A stretch of 55,096 nt of DNA from Streptomyces sp. SBT349 (GTDB lineage: Bacteria > Actinomycetota > Actinomycetes > Streptomycetales > Streptomycetaceae), in the NCBI RefSeq assembly GCF_001083795.1, contig NZ_LAVK01000006.1, positions 1 to 55,096 of the forward strand. Direction: 5' to 3'. A program made the position numbers and the translations under genes. The notes below the pieces were generated by a model. That model saw only the letters and a list, made by a program, of their open reading frames with translations. It was not told the DNA's origin and ran no database searches. The number at the start of each line of letters is the position of its first letter. Within the stretch, counting starts at the first letter, position 1. Of the stretch, positions 1 through 10,494 are shown in pieces.

Positions 1-3000
1 GGCCAGGGGGGTCGTGCGGTGGGTGACCGTCGAGCCGTGACGGGTCTTCACCACCTGGAGCTGGGACGGGATGCGCCCGCGCAGGTCGGGCACGTGGCTG
101 ACGATGGCGACGCTGCGGTCGTGCTCGCGGAGCGCGTCGAGCACGTCGAGGACCTCGTCGAGCGACTGCTCGTCCAGGCTGCCGAACCCCTCGTCGATGA
201 AGAGGGTGTCGAGGCGCCGGCCGCCCGCCTCCTCGGCGACCACGTCGGCGAGGCCGAGGGCCAGGGCGAGGGAGACGAAGAAGGACTCGCCACCGGAGAG
301 GCTCGCGGTGTCCCTGGCCCGGCCGGTCCAGGCGTCCATCACCTGGAGGCCGAGCCCGGAGCGGGCCCGGTGGGCGGCCCTGGCATCGGAGTGGATCAGG
401 GCGTAGCGGCCCGCGGACATGCGGTGGAGGCGGACGCTGGCGGCGGCGGCGACCTGCTCGAGCCGGGCGGCCAGCACATAGGTCTCCAGCCGCATCCGGT
501 ACTCGTTCTCCGCCGAGGTGCCCGCGGTCAGGCCCGCGAGGCGCGTGAGGTGCCGGCTCTCGTCGCGCAGCGGGGCCAGGGCGAAGACGTCCTCGGCGGC
601 CCTGGCGCCGAGGACGTCGAGCTCGGCGCAGCGGGCGGTGGCGGCGGCGTGCCCGGAGGCCGCGGTGCGCAGCCGGGCGGTGGCGGCGGCCAGCGCCGCC
701 GCGCCGGCCTCGGGGTCGGCGGTCGGCAGGGCGGCGGCGTCCGTGGCGGCGGGGTCGGCGAGGACGGCGGCGAACGCCGCCTCCTCGGCGGCCCAGGCGT
801 CGAGGCGGTCCTGGAGGTCCCGCTGGGTGCCGGGGCCGACGAGTGCCTCGGCGGCGGCGCGCGGGGTGGGGAACCCGGCGCGGTAGGCGGCGTCGGCGGC
901 GCGGGCGTCGGCCTGCTTGAGCCGGTCGGCGCTCTCCTCGGCGGTGCGCACGGCGCCGGTGGCGGCGGCGAGCGCCTCGGCGGTGTGGCTCAGGGTGGCG
1001 ACGCGTCGGGCGATGCCGGCCGTGCCCTCCCCGGCGTGCTCGATCTCCCGCCGCAGCACGGCCCGTTCGGCGTGGAGGGCCTCGTGGCGCGAGGTGGAGG
1101 CGGCGATTCCGCGCTGGATGGCGTGCCGGAGGGCGAGCAGCTCCTCGTGGGCCCGCTCCGCCTCGTCGAGCGCGGCGCGGGCGGCGGGCTCCCCCGCCGC
1201 CTCGGCGCGGACGGCGGCCAGCTCGGTGCTCAGCGTGTGGACCGCCTCCGCCAGGTCGCCGGTGTGGTCGGCGCCCGCGGCCGCCTGCGCGGCGGCCAGC
1301 TCGGCGGTGACGGCGGCGAGCGTCTGCTCCGCGTGGGCGCGGCGGCTCTCGGCGGCGCGGTGGGCGTCGAGGGCGGCGTCCTCGGCCCTGCGGTCGACGT
1401 GCCGCGCGTCGGCGCGGGCCGGGCGGGGGTGGTCGGGCGAGCCGCAGACGGCGCAGGGATCCCCGGGGCGCAGGGCGGCGGCGAGCTCGGCGGCGATGCC
1501 GCGCAGCCTGCGCTCCTTGAGGTCGAGCCAGTGCGCGCAGGCGTCGGCGGCTCCCCGGCGCACCTCCAGCAGGTGCTCCTCGGCGTCGAGGCGGGAGGCG
1601 GCGAGGCGGTCGCGGCGCCGGGCCGCGGCGAGCCGCTGCTCGGCGCGGTCGAGGAGGTCGGCGGCGCGCTGGGCGGTGGCGGCGGCCTCCTGGGTTTGGG
1701 TGGCGCGCTCCCGCAGGCGTTCGCGCTCCCGGGGCCAGGGGGCGAGGCGGCGCTCGGCGTCCGCGAGACGCTCCTGGTCGGCGGCTCCCTCGGCGGAGAG
1801 CCGGTCGAGCTCGGCGGTGAGCCGCCGGGCGCGCTCCTCGGCGCGGGCCGCCGCGGTGAGGGCGCCCAGCCGCTCACGGATGGCGCGTTCCCGGTCGGTG
1901 AGCGCCGCGGCGGGCGCCTCGGCCAGCTCGGAGGGGAGGAGGGAACGGGCGCGGCGCTCGCCGTCCGCGGCCTCGCGGTGCTCGGTCTCGGCGGTCTCGC
2001 GCAGGGCCAGCGCCGGGGCGACGGCGTCGGCGGCGCGGGCGCGGGCGAGGCGGGCCCGGGTCTCCTCCCGCTCGGCGCCGAGCGCGGCCAGGGTGCCGGC
2101 GCGGCGGCGGGCGTCGGCGTGCGCCCGCTGGAGCCTGGCGCGTTCCACCGTGACGGCGTGGTGGGCCTGCGCCGCGGCGTGGGCGTCCTCGGCGGTGGCG
2201 AGGGCGGTGGCGGCGATGTCGCGGTGCTCCCTGGCGGTGCAACGGGCCTGGGCCGCCCAGGCGAGGACGGTGTCGGCCAGGTGTGGGTCGCCCGGGCTGA
2301 GGGGCGTCCCGTCGGGGGTACCGGAACGGGCGGCCCCGGGTGCGTCGGCACCGGGTGCGTCGGCCGCGGGTCCGTTGGCCTCTGGCCCGTTGGCCTCACC
2401 CGCCGGGGGCGGGGCGGCGGCCTGCTGGATGCGGTGGGCGGTGGCGAGCAGCCGCTCGTCGCCGGTCCTGACGCGCTGGACGGCGGTGGCGCGCAGCTCG
2501 GCCAGGTGCGCCTCGGCGGCGGCGAATCTGCGGGTGTCGAAGAGCCGGCCGAGCAGCTTGGCCCGGTCCTCCGCCCCGGCGCGCAGGAAGCGGGCGAAGT
2601 CGCCCTGGGGCAGCAGCACGACCTGGCAGAACTGGTCGCGGCTCATGCCGAGCAGGCGGCCGAGCTCGTCGCCGATCTCCTGGTGGGAGCCGCTGAGGGG
2701 GCGCCAGGCGCCGGTGGCGGCGTCGTGCTCGCGCAGGAGCGAGCGGGCGCGGTCCCGGGTGGCGCCGGTGCCGCGGCGCTTGGGGCGCTCCTGCTCGGGG
2801 CGGCGGGTGATCTCCAGGCGCCTGCCGCCGACGGTGAGGTCGAGGACGACCTCGGTGGGCGTGGCGGGGGCGGCGTGGTCGCTGCGCAGGGAGACGGCGC
2901 TGCTCTGGCGGGCGCCCGGGACGGAGGCGTAGAGGGCGTAGCAGACGGCGTCGAGGATGGAGGTCTTGCCCGCGCCGGTGGGTCCGTGCAGGAGGAAGAG

Positions 3001-3087
3001 CCCCGCGGCGGAGAGCTGGTCGAAGTCGATGCGCTGGGTGGCGGGGAAGGGGCCGAAGGCGGAGAGGGTGAGCCGGTGCAGCCGCAT
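1..3087 (-). CDS. sbcC: SbcC nuclease subunit (SMC-like ATPase), 3' end cut by window edge
   Basis: ATPase/DNA-tethering subunit of the SbcCD (Mre11-Rad50 type) complex, which opens hairpins and processes double-strand ends. The frame stays open from ATG 3087 to base 1 (1,029 codons). It shows an N-terminal Walker A GPTGAGKTS near residue 37 and long Ala/Arg/Glu-rich coiled-coil arms. A CAVC zinc hook (CxxC) lies near residue 546, at about 1,450. The ABC signature LSGGES is near base 290 and Walker B TLFIDEGFGSLD near 200. The last visible residues look like the family's extreme C-terminus, so only a few codons are missing. An AAGGAGG site lies inside the end of sbcD, and the sbcD stop is 3 bases from this start. 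Confidence 0.95.
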   Translation of the reverse strand, partial: MRLHRLTLSAFGPFPATQRIDFDQLSAAGLFLLHGPTGAGKTSILDAVCYALYASVPGARQSSAVSLRSDHAAPATPTEVVLDLTVGGRRLEITRRPEQERPKRRGTGATRDRARSLLREHDAATGAWRPLSGSHQEIGDELGRLLGMSRDQFCQVVLLPQGDFARFLRAGAEDRAKLLGRLFDTRRFAAAEAHLAELRATAVQRVRTGDERLLATAHRIQQAAAPPPAGEANGPEANGPAADAPGADAPGAARSGTPDGTPLSPGDPHLADTVLAWAAQARCTAREHRDIAATALATAEDAHAAAQAHHAVTVERARLQRAHADARRRAGTLAALGAEREETRARLARARAADAVAPALALRETAETEHREAADGERRARSLLPSELAEAPAAALTDRERAIRERLGALTAAARAEERARRLTAELDRLSAEGAADQERLADAERRLAPWPRERERLRERATQTQEAAATAQRAADLLDRAEQRLAAARRRDRLAASRLDAEEHLLEVRRGAADACAHWLDLKERRLRGIAAELAAALRPGDPCAVCGSPDHPRPARADARHVDRRAEDAALDAHRAAESRRAHAEQTLAAVTAELAAAQAAAGADHTGDLAEAVHTLSTELAAVRAEAAGEPAARAALDEAERAHEELLALRHAIQRGIAASTSRHEALHAERAVLRREIEHAGEGTAGIARRVATLSHTAEALAAATGAVRTAEESADRLKQADARAADAAYRAGFPTPRAAAEALVGPGTQRDLQDRLDAWAAEEAAFAAVLADPAATDAAALPTADPEAGAAALAAATARLRTAASGHAAATARCAELDVLGARAAEDVFALAPLRDESRHLTRLAGLTAGTSAENEYRMRLETYVLAARLEQVAAAASVRLHRMSAGRYALIHSDARAAHRARSGLGLQVMDAWTGRARDTASLSGGESFFVSLALALGLADVVAEEAGGRRLDTLFIDEGFGSLDEQSLDEVLDVLDALREHDRSVAIVSHVPDLRGRIPSQLQVVKTRHGSTVTHRTTPLA

Positions 3088-3090
3088 GCG

Positions 3091-3759
3091 TCAGCCCTCC
3101 TTCGGACGGGCCGCGTCGAGGGCGGCGCGCAGCGCGGCCCGCTCGCGCCGGTCGGGCCCGTGGCCGCCGCGGACGTGGGCGACGAAGTCCTCGGCGATCT
3201 GCTGGTCGGTGCGGTCGCTGAGGCGCTGGGCGTAGGAGGCGGGCGCGGTGGGCGGCCGGTCGGGCTCGAAGACGAGGCTGAGGATGTGGGGGAAGCGTCC
3301 GGCCAGGCGGGCCATCGGCTCCTCGGGGCGGGCGGCGTCGGTGAGGGTCGCCTCGACCCAGGCGGACTCGTGGGCGGCGAGGGCGGGGTCGGTCAGCAGG
3401 GCGTCGAGCCGGCCGCGGACGCGGGCCAGCGGCCGGGGCACGGGGCAGTCGAGCCGCTCGGCGCGCACGGAGCCCGCCGCGTCGAGGTCCACCAGCCAGG
3501 TGGACTTGCGGTGGGCGGCCTCGGAGAACGAGTACGCCAGCGGGGAACCGGAGTACCGCACGCGGTCGGTGAGGGTCTGGCAGCCGTGCAGGTGGCCGAG
3601 GGCCACATAGTCCACGCCGTCGAACGTGGCGACGGGGACGGCGGAGGCGCCGCCCACGGTGATGTCGCGTTCGCTGTCGGAGGGCGTGCCGCCGGTGACG
3701 AAGGCGTGGGCCAGCGCGAGGGACCGGGTGGCGGCGGGGGGGGGGGGGGGGTTGCTCAC
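3091..3759 (-). CDS. sbcD: SbcD exonuclease, C-terminal part only; chimeric 5' end
   Basis: Nuclease partner of SbcC. The readable part begins at AATRSLALAHAFVTGG and includes ERDITVGG, the metal-site motif ALGHLHGCQ and YSGSPLAYSFSEA, all typical of the second half of SbcD. The first ~170 residues of the family, with the DxH, GDxxD and GNHD motifs of the phosphoesterase active site, are absent. The frame instead opens at GTG 3759 with Met-Ser-Asn plus five prolines, encoded by a 16-G run. A protein from this frame could not be a working nuclease. I read the start as foreign sequence joined in the homopolymer rather than a real sbcD start; a true deletion is the alternative. Confidence 0.8.
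   Translation of the reverse strand: MSNPPPPPAATRSLALAHAFVTGGTPSDSERDITVGGASAVPVATFDGVDYVALGHLHGCQTLTDRVRYSGSPLAYSFSEAAHRKSTWLVDLDAAGSVRAERLDCPVPRPLARVRGRLDALLTDPALAAHESAWVEATLTDAARPEEPMARLAGRFPHILSLVFEPDRPPTAPASYAQRLSDRTDQQIAEDFVAHVRGGHGPDRRERAALRAALDAARPKEG
3736..3759. other. 16-G homopolymer and probable misjoin between fmt region and sbcD
   Basis: Bases 3736-3751 are 16 consecutive G. To the right (minus strand) is a normal-looking gene start, GTG AGC AAC C, preceded by CCGGAG. To the left is the middle of sbcD. The gene usually downstream of fmt in actinomycetes is rsmB, whose product often starts with a short Ser/Asn/Pro/Arg-rich stretch, so 3752-3759 may be the first codons of rsmB. 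The assignment to rsmB is inference; the homopolymer and the missing sbcD half are seen directly. Confidence 0.6.
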
Positions 3760-3901
3760 GAGATGGTCAACTCCGGTGGTACGTGACGGGTGCGTCTCCA
3801 GCCTAAGGCCGGGCGGCAGGAGGCCGAAGCGGACCCGGAGGGAAGGCCGCCGCGACGGCCCGGGCGCGGGCGGCCCCGGCCGGGGCGGGGGCAGGGCTCC
3901 T

Positions 3902-4843
3902 TCAGGCCGCCTCGCCGCCGAGCCGCTCGCCGGGCGCGACGCGGACGCCCCGGGCCCAGTCGGCGGCGCGCATCGGCTTCCTGCCCTGCGGCTGCACCCA
4001 GCCCAGCTCGACGGCGTGCGAGCCGGTGCCCGCGCGCACGGCCTGCTTGTCCACGGCGAGCTCGCCCGGGGCGAGGTCGGCGCGGTCGGGCGCGAGGGAG
4101 ACCTGCCGCAGCTTCAGCCGCTCCCCGCGGAACGTGGTCCACGCCCCCGGCGCCGGCGTGCAGGCGCGGACCTGGCGGTGGACGCGCAGCGCGGGCGCGT
4201 GCCAGTCGACGGCGGCGTCCGCGACCGTGATCTTCGGCGCCATGGTGACGCCCTCCGCCGGCTGGGGCCTGGGGACGAGCGCGCCGTCCTCGATGCCGTC
4301 CATGGTGGCGGCGAGCAGCCCCGCCCCGGCCAGCGCGAGCCGGGTGAGCACGTCGCCGCTGGTGTCGTCGGGGCGGACCTCCTCGGTGAGCACGCCGAAG
4401 ACCGGGCCCGAGTCCATGCCCTCCTCGATGAGGAACGTGGTCGCCCCGGTCACCTCGTCGCCCGCGAGCAGCGCGTGCTGCACGGGCGCGGCGCCGCGCC
4501 AGGCCGGGAGCAGCGAGAAGTGCAGGTTCACCCAGCCCCTGGCCGGGATCTCCAGGGCCGCCTTGGGCAGCAGGGCGCCGTAGGCGACCACGGGGCAGCA
4601 GTCGGGGGCGATCGCGCGGAGCCGGTCGAGGAACCCGGGCTCGCGCGGGCGGGCGGGGCGCAGGATCTCGATCCCGGCCTCCGCCGCGCGCTCGGCCACC
4701 GGGCTCGGCACCAGGCGCCGCCCCCGGCCCGCGGGCGCGTCGGGCCTGGTGACGACGGCCGCCACCTCGTGCCGCTCGGAGGTGAGCAGGGCGTCCAGCG
4801 CGGGAACGGCTACCTCGGGCGTGCCGGCGAAGACGAGCCTCAT
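3902..4843 (-). CDS. fmt: Methionyl-tRNA formyltransferase
   Basis: Transfers a formyl group from 10-formyl-THF to the amino group of initiator Met-tRNA. The protein is 313 aa, the normal length. It begins [16 protein letters not shown] and carries the catalytic formyltransferase motif [16 protein letters not shown] near residue 110, followed by the C-terminal OB-like tRNA-binding domain (PAPGAWTTF). The frame is open 58 codons further upstream, but ATG 4843 matches the family start and has GAGAGGTGAC before it. It is the last intact gene on the minus strand before the suspect junction. A divergent HTH gene starts 224 bases away. Confidence 0.96.
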   Translation of the reverse strand: MRLVFAGTPEVAVPALDALLTSERHEVAAVVTRPDAPAGRGRRLVPSPVAERAAEAGIEILRPARPREPGFLDRLRAIAPDCCPVVAYGALLPKAALEIPARGWVNLHFSLLPAWRGAAPVQHALLAGDEVTGATTFLIEEGMDSGPVFGVLTEEVRPDDTSGDVLTRLALAGAGLLAATMDGIEDGALVPRPQPAEGVTMAPKITVADAAVDWHAPALRVHRQVRACTPAPGAWTTFRGERLKLRQVSLAPDRADLAPGELAVDKQAVRAGTGSHAVELGWVQPQGRKPMRAADWARGVRVAPGERLGGEAA

Positions 4844-4974
4844 CGTGCGGATGTCACCTCTCGGACGGGTGCGGGAGCGGCTGGCCAGTCTACGTTCCGC
4901 GACGGGCCGGTGCCGTAGGGGCGTACAGCTCCCCGCGCGCTCCGCCGAGTTGACGATGCGCTCCAACAGCGTGA

Positions 4975-5655
<681 letters not shown>

Positions 5656-5667
5656 GCGCCCGCGGGG

Positions 5668-7770
5668 TCAGCCGATGTCGGGAGGGTCGACGCGGACCCT
5701 GACCGGCGGCCCCTCACGGCGGGCGAGCCGGGCGGCCTGGGCCGTGCGCAGGGCGGCGGCGAGGGCGGCGCCGCTGCCCGGCGGCACCCGCACCAGCGCG
5801 CGGTCCCACCCCTCCCCGGGCGGCGGCTCCCCGGTACGGCGGGGCCTGCCGGGCTCGGACACCGGCAGCGGGACCGGGCCGAGCACCTCGGCGTCGGGCG
5901 GCAGTTCGGCGGTGCGGAGCAGCCCCTCCACCGCCTCGGGCGGCCCGACGACGGCCGCCATGCGGGAGACCGGGGGGAAGCCGAGGGCCGCCCGGTCGGC
6001 CAGCTCGCGCCGGGCGTGCCCGGCGGGGTCCCAGCGCACGAGGGACTGAACGGGGCGCAGCGTGGGCTCGGCGAGCACCACCACCGCGCCCCCCTCGGCG
6101 CGCGGGCGCACCAGAGCGGCGGCGTTGAACCAGCGGCGCAGGGCCTCCTCGGCGGCCCGCAGATCGGGGCGGCCCAGCAGCGCCCAGCCGTCCAGCAGCA
6201 GGGCGGCGGCGTAGCCGGGGCCCTCGGGCACCGGCTCGGCGCCCGGGGTGCTGACCACCAGCGCGGGGACGTCGGGCACGGTGTCCAGGATGTGGTCGCG
6301 GCCCGAGGTCCTGACGGGCACGGCGGGGAACGCGCGCCCCAGTTCCTCGGCCGTGCGCCGAGCGCCCACGACGATGGCGCGCAGGCGCGCGCCGCCGCAC
6401 TCGGCGCAGTGCCAGTCGGGTGCCTCGGCCCCGCACCAGCCGCAGCGCAGCGCCTCCTCGGCGCCGACGGCGGCCAGCGGGCCGTGGCACGCGTCGCAGC
6501 GCGCCGGCGCGCGGCAGCGGTCGCACGCCAGGCGCGGAGCGTATCCGCGCCGTGGCACCTGGATCAGCACGGGGCCCTGCGCGAGGGCGTCGCGCAGCGC
6601 GTTCCAGGCCAGGGAGGGCAGCCGCGCGGAGCGGGCCGCCGAGTCCCGGGCCTGGTCCTCGTCGCCGACGGTGCGGACCAGCGGCGCGGTGACGCGGACG
6701 GTCTCCCGGTCGGCCAGCAACGGGCGCGCCCAGCCGGTGTCGACCAGCCGCGCCGCCTCGGGGGTGACGGCGTGACCGCCGAGGAGCAGGGCCGCGTTCT
6801 CCTGCCCCGCCCGCAGCACCAGCACGTCCCTGGCGTGCGGCTGGGGGGCGCGTTCGTCGCGGTGGGCCGCGTCCCCGTCGTCCCAGACGGCGGTGAGCCC
6901 CAGGTCGTGCACCGGCGCGAACATGGCCGCTCGCGTCCCGACCACGCCCCGCACCGCGCCCCTGCTGATCGCGAGCCAGCGGCGGTAGCGCGCCTCGGGG
7001 CCCGAGTCCGCGGTGAGCAGCACGTGGTGTCCCGGCCCGGTCAGGGCGGTGAGCGCGGCGTCCACGCGGGCGGCGGCCCGCCCGTCGGGCAGCACGGCCA
7101 GCGCGCCGCGGCCAGCGGCCAGCGTGGTGGCCAGGGCGCGGGCCAGCTCGTCGGGCCAGCCGGGTCCCGGCAACGCCGTCCACACGGCCCGGGGCGCGCC
7201 GCCGGCGGCCAGGGCGTCGAGGAACGCGGTCCCCTGCGGATAACGCGCCCAGCCGCCAGGCCCCGGCGCGGCGGGGGCGCCCGCGGGCGGCGGCGAGGGG
7301 GCGCGTTCGGCCCGTGCCATGCGCGGGGGCACCGCCAGCGAGACCACGTCGGCCAGCGCCCCCGCGTACCGGTCGGCCACGGCCCGGCACAGCGCCAGCA
7401 GCTCGGGGGTCAGGACGCGCTCGGTCGACAGCACCTGCGCCAGGGGCGCGAGCACCCCGGGGAAGTCGCTCTCGGCCCGTCGCTCGACGACGAACCCGTT
7501 GATCAGCCGCCCGCCCTCACGCCGCCCCTCCCGCTGCCCCGCGCCGAAGCGGACCCGGACCCGGACCCCGGGCCGGGCTTCCTCGTCCATGGTGGCGGGC
7601 ACCGCGTAGTCGAACAGCCGGTCGAGGTGGGCCAGCCCCTTGTCCACGAGCACCCGGGCCACGGGCAGTCCCTCGGCCAGGGCGGCATCGCGCCAGGTGC
7701 GCGGCCTGGCACGCCGGGCAGCGGCCCTGACCAGGGCCAGCTGCTCCCCCCGCACGTCCTCGTCACCCAT
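5668..7770 (-). CDS. priA: PriA-like primosomal protein N' with degenerate helicase core
   Basis: Actinobacterial PriA homologue (700 aa), normally a replication-restart factor. The N-terminal DNA-binding domain (HLDRLFDYAVP, GVRVRVRFGAGQREG, INGFVV) is well conserved. So is the cysteine-rich zinc region (CDRC, CDAC, CGWC, CAEC, near 6,390-6,530). The helicase motifs are not: at the Walker A place there is no GKT/GKS, and the DEEH box reads WDDGD. Structure or fork recognition may be kept while ATP-driven unwinding is lost, a state known for this family in actinomycetes. Start ATG 7770 has only a weak ribosome site. It lies between metK and fmt. Confidence 0.93.
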   Translation of the reverse strand: MGDEDVRGEQLALVRAAARRARPRTWRDAALAEGLPVARVLVDKGLAHLDRLFDYAVPATMDEEARPGVRVRVRFGAGQREGRREGGRLINGFVVERRAESDFPGVLAPLAQVLSTERVLTPELLALCRAVADRYAGALADVVSLAVPPRMARAERAPSPPPAGAPAAPGPGGWARYPQGTAFLDALAAGGAPRAVWTALPGPGWPDELARALATTLAAGRGALAVLPDGRAAARVDAALTALTGPGHHVLLTADSGPEARYRRWLAISRGAVRGVVGTRAAMFAPVHDLGLTAVWDDGDAAHRDERAPQPHARDVLVLRAGQENAALLLGGHAVTPEAARLVDTGWARPLLADRETVRVTAPLVRTVGDEDQARDSAARSARLPSLAWNALRDALAQGPVLIQVPRRGYAPRLACDRCRAPARCDACHGPLAAVGAEEALRCGWCGAEAPDWHCAECGGARLRAIVVGARRTAEELGRAFPAVPVRTSGRDHILDTVPDVPALVVSTPGAEPVPEGPGYAAALLLDGWALLGRPDLRAAEEALRRWFNAAALVRPRAEGGAVVVLAEPTLRPVQSLVRWDPAGHARRELADRAALGFPPVSRMAAVVGPPEAVEGLLRTAELPPDAEVLGPVPLPVSEPGRPRRTGEPPPGEGWDRALVRVPPGSGAALAAALRTAQAARLARREGPPVRVRVDPPDIG

Positions 7771-7852
7771 CCGGCCAGTGAACCAGAGCCGAAGGACACT
7801 CCGCCGCTCCCCGCCAGCGCCCGGCCGTCAGCGCGGACCGGACGCGGCGGGC

Positions 7853-7883
7853 GGAAGCCGGGGCGCGCGGCGCCCCGGCTTCC
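7853..7883 (-). terminator. Hairpin downstream of metK
   Basis: Perfect 14-bp inverted repeat (GGAAGCCGGGGCGC and its complement) around a 3-base loop, 19 bases past the metK stop. There is no clear T-run, as usual for actinomycete terminators. Confidence 0.7.
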
Positions 7884-7901
7884 CCTCGGACACCGAAGCC
7901 G

Positions 7902-9110
7902 TCAGGCCCCCGCCGCCGACCGGAGCGCCTCGACGCGGTCGGTGCGCTCCCACGTGAAGTCGGGCAGCTCGCGGCCGAAGTGACCGTAGGCCGCCGTCTG
8001 CGCGTAGATGGGGCGCAGCAGGTCCAGGTCGCGAATGATCGCCGCGGGACGGAGGTCGAACACCTCGGAGATGGCCTGCTCGATGCGTTCGGGCGCCACC
8101 GTGGCCGTGCCGAAGGTCTCCACGAACAGGCCCACCGGCTCCGCCTTGCCGATCGCGTAGGCGACCTGCACCTCGCACCGGGCGGCGAGCCCGGCCGCGA
8201 CCACGTTCTTCGCGACCCAGCGCATCGCGTACGCCGCCGAACGGTCGACCTTGGACGGGTCCTTGCCGGAGAACGCGCCGCCGCCGTGCCGCGCCATGCC
8301 CCCGTAGGTGTCGATGATGATCTTGCGGCCCGTGAGGCCCGCGTCGCCCATCGGGCCGCCGATCTCGAAGCGTCCCGTCGGGTTCACCAGCAGCCGGTAG
8401 CCCTCGGTCTCGAGCTTGATGCCCTCGTCCCGCAGCAGCTTCAGCTCGGCCTCGACGACGAACTCCCGGACGTCGGGCGCGAGCAGCGAGTCCAGGTCGA
8501 TGTCGGAGGCGTGCTGGCTGGAGACCACGACCGTGTCGAGGCGGACCGCGCGGTCGCCCTCGTACTCGACGGTGACCTGCGTCTTGCCGTCGGGGCGCAG
8601 GTAGGGGATGGTGCCGTTCTTCCTGACCTCGGAGAGCCGGTGCGACAGGCGGTGCGCCAGCCGGATCGGCAGCGGCATCAGCTCGGGGGTCTCGTCGCAG
8701 GCGTACCCGAACATCAGTCCCTGGTCGCCCGCGCCCTGCCGGTCGAGCTCGTCGGCCTCACCCTCGACGCGGGCCTCGTAGGCCGAGTCGACACCCTGGG
8801 CGATGTCGGCCGACTGGGAGCCGATGGAGACCGAGACGCCGCAGGAGGCCCCGTCGAAGCCCTTCTTCGAGGAGTCGTAGCCGATCTCCAGCACCTTCTC
8901 GCGCACCAGGGCGGCGATCGGCGCGTAGGCCCGCGTCGTCACCTCGCCCGCCACATGCACCAGACCGGTCGTGATCAGCGTCTCGACCGCGACGCGCGAG
9001 GAGGGGTCCACCCGGAGCAAGGCGTCCAGAATCGTGTCGCTGATCTGGTCGGCGATCTTGTCGGGATGCCCCTCGGTAACGGACTCGGAGGTGAAAAGGC
9101 GGCGGGACAC
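7902..9110 (-). CDS. metK: S-adenosylmethionine synthetase
   Basis: Makes SAM from methionine and ATP. The 402-aa length is usual. Visible family motifs are [18 protein letters not shown] at the N-terminus, [15 protein letters not shown] in the middle and the phosphate-binding glycine loop [19 protein letters not shown]. The start is GTG 9110, with GAGGGAG five bases upstream. A strong hairpin follows the stop and a 160-base gap separates it from coaBC, so it is probably transcribed from its own promoter. I saw no SAM riboswitch fold in that gap. Confidence 0.98.
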   Translation of the reverse strand: MSRRLFTSESVTEGHPDKIADQISDTILDALLRVDPSSRVAVETLITTGLVHVAGEVTTRAYAPIAALVREKVLEIGYDSSKKGFDGASCGVSVSIGSQSADIAQGVDSAYEARVEGEADELDRQGAGDQGLMFGYACDETPELMPLPIRLAHRLSHRLSEVRKNGTIPYLRPDGKTQVTVEYEGDRAVRLDTVVVSSQHASDIDLDSLLAPDVREFVVEAELKLLRDEGIKLETEGYRLLVNPTGRFEIGGPMGDAGLTGRKIIIDTYGGMARHGGGAFSGKDPSKVDRSAAYAMRWVAKNVVAAGLAARCEVQVAYAIGKAEPVGLFVETFGTATVAPERIEQAISEVFDLRPAAIIRDLDLLRPIYAQTAAYGHFGRELPDFTWERTDRVEALRSAAGA

Positions 9111-9270
9111 ATCGCTCCCTCGGTTGCAGCGGCTGCTGACTCAATCAGTTGTCTACGTACCCACGCGTGACCGTTGACACGGCCCCCGTCGGCTCGAACT
9201 CCGATGACACAGTAACGGCCGCACACCCGAGGGGGGTAGAGGCCGCCCGTACTCCGAGACCGCGCCCCCC

Positions 9271-10494
9271 TCAGTCCTCCCGCGCCCCCGCGGACCACCG
9301 GCGCGCCACCGCGTCCCAGATGTGATCGGCCAGAGCCTCCTTGGGCCCGTAGGGCACGGGCGTCTCGCCGCCCCCGGCCTCGATGATCACCGCCTCGTTC
9401 TCCTCGGTGCCGAACGCGCGGCCCTCGCCCACCTCGTTGACCACGAGCAGGTCGCAGCCCTTGCTCGCGAGCTTGGCGCGGCCGTTGGCCAGCACGTCGT
9501 CCGTCTCGGCGGCGAAGCCGACGACGACCCGCCCCGACGTCCGGGCGGCGGAGAGCTCGGCGAGGATGTCCGGGTTGCGGACGAGGGCGACCGGCTCGGG
9601 GTCCAGGCCCTCCCGCTTCTTGATCTTGCTCTCGGCGCGGGCGGCGGGCCTGAAGTCCGCGACAGCCGCGGCCATGATCACCGCGTCCGCGTCCGCCGCG
9701 GCCTTGAGCACGGCCTCCCGCAGTTCGAGGGCGGTGCCCGAACGGATCACGTCGGCCCCGGCCGGGTCGGGCAGCTCGGCGTTGGCCGCCACCAGCGTGA
9801 CCCGGGCGCCGCGGGCCACGGCCGTGCGCGCCAGCGCGTACCCCTGCTTGCCCGAGGAGCGGTTCCCCAGGAAACGCACCGGGTCCAGCGGCTCCCGCGT
9901 CCCTCCCGCGCTGATCACCACGTGCCGCCCCGCCAGGTCGGTGGTGAACGCCTCGGCCCCGCGCCGGAGCACGCGCCGGCAGACCTCGAAGATCGCCTCC
10001 GGCTCGGGCAGTCGCCCCTTGCCGGTGTCCACGCCGGTGAGCCGTCCCACCGCGGGCTCGATGACCAGGGAGCCCCGGCGGCGGAGGGTGGCGACGTTCT
10101 CCCGGGTGGCCGGGTGCTCCCACATCTCGGTGTGCATCGCGGGCGCGAAGACGACGGGACAGCGCGCGGTGAGCAGCACATTGGTCAGCAGGTCGTCCGC
10201 GCGGCCCGCGGCCGCCCTGGCGAGCACGTCCGCGGTGGCGGGGGCGATGACGACGAGGTCCGCGTGCTGCCCGATCCGCACGTGCGGTACCTCCTGCACG
10301 TCCTCCCAGACCTCCGTGGCGACGGGGGCCCCCGAGAGCGCGGCCCAGGTGGCGGCGCCGACGAAGCGCAGCGCCGACTCGGTGGGGACGACCCGGACGG
10401 CGTGCCCGGACTCGGTGAACCGCCGCAGCAGCTCGCACGCCTTGTAGGCCGCGATCCCGCCGCCCACCCCCAGAACGACCCTGGGCTGCTCCAT
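9271..10494 (-). CDS. coaBC: Bifunctional phosphopantothenoylcysteine decarboxylase / synthase
   Basis: Two steps of coenzyme A synthesis in one 407-aa protein. The N-terminal CoaC flavoprotein half shows VVLGVGGGIAAYKA, the active-site His region EVPHVRIGQHADL and the PAMHTEMW substrate clamp. The C-terminal CoaB half shows VVISAGGTREPLDPVRFLGNRSSG, MAAAVADFRP and the catalytic lysine segment SKIKKREG. ATG 10494 is chosen over an open upstream frame because GGAGAGG lies 8 bases before it and MEQPRVVLG matches the family start. It follows rpoZ after a hairpin. Confidence 0.97.
   Translation of the reverse strand: MEQPRVVLGVGGGIAAYKACELLRRFTESGHAVRVVPTESALRFVGAATWAALSGAPVATEVWEDVQEVPHVRIGQHADLVVIAPATADVLARAAAGRADDLLTNVLLTARCPVVFAPAMHTEMWEHPATRENVATLRRRGSLVIEPAVGRLTGVDTGKGRLPEPEAIFEVCRRVLRRGAEAFTTDLAGRHVVISAGGTREPLDPVRFLGNRSSGKQGYALARTAVARGARVTLVAANAELPDPAGADVIRSGTALELREAVLKAAADADAVIMAAAVADFRPAARAESKIKKREGLDPEPVALVRNPDILAELSAARTSGRVVVGFAAETDDVLANGRAKLASKGCDLLVVNEVGEGRAFGTEENEAVIIEAGGGETPVPYGPKEALADHIWDAVARRWSAGARED

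Noticed and set aside
19..3786. Long plus-strand open frame opposite sbcC and sbcD
   Set aside because: Gly/Ala/Arg/Val-only composition, no ribosome site and no family motif; a GC-bias shadow of sbcC.
3756..4142. Arg-rich minus-strand frame overlapping the end of fmt
   Set aside because: Lies out of frame over fmt and has shadow composition; the fmt frame is clearly real.
9111..9270. Possible SAM riboswitch before metK
   Set aside because: The gap is too short and lacks the conserved multi-helix core and terminator of SAM riboswitch classes.
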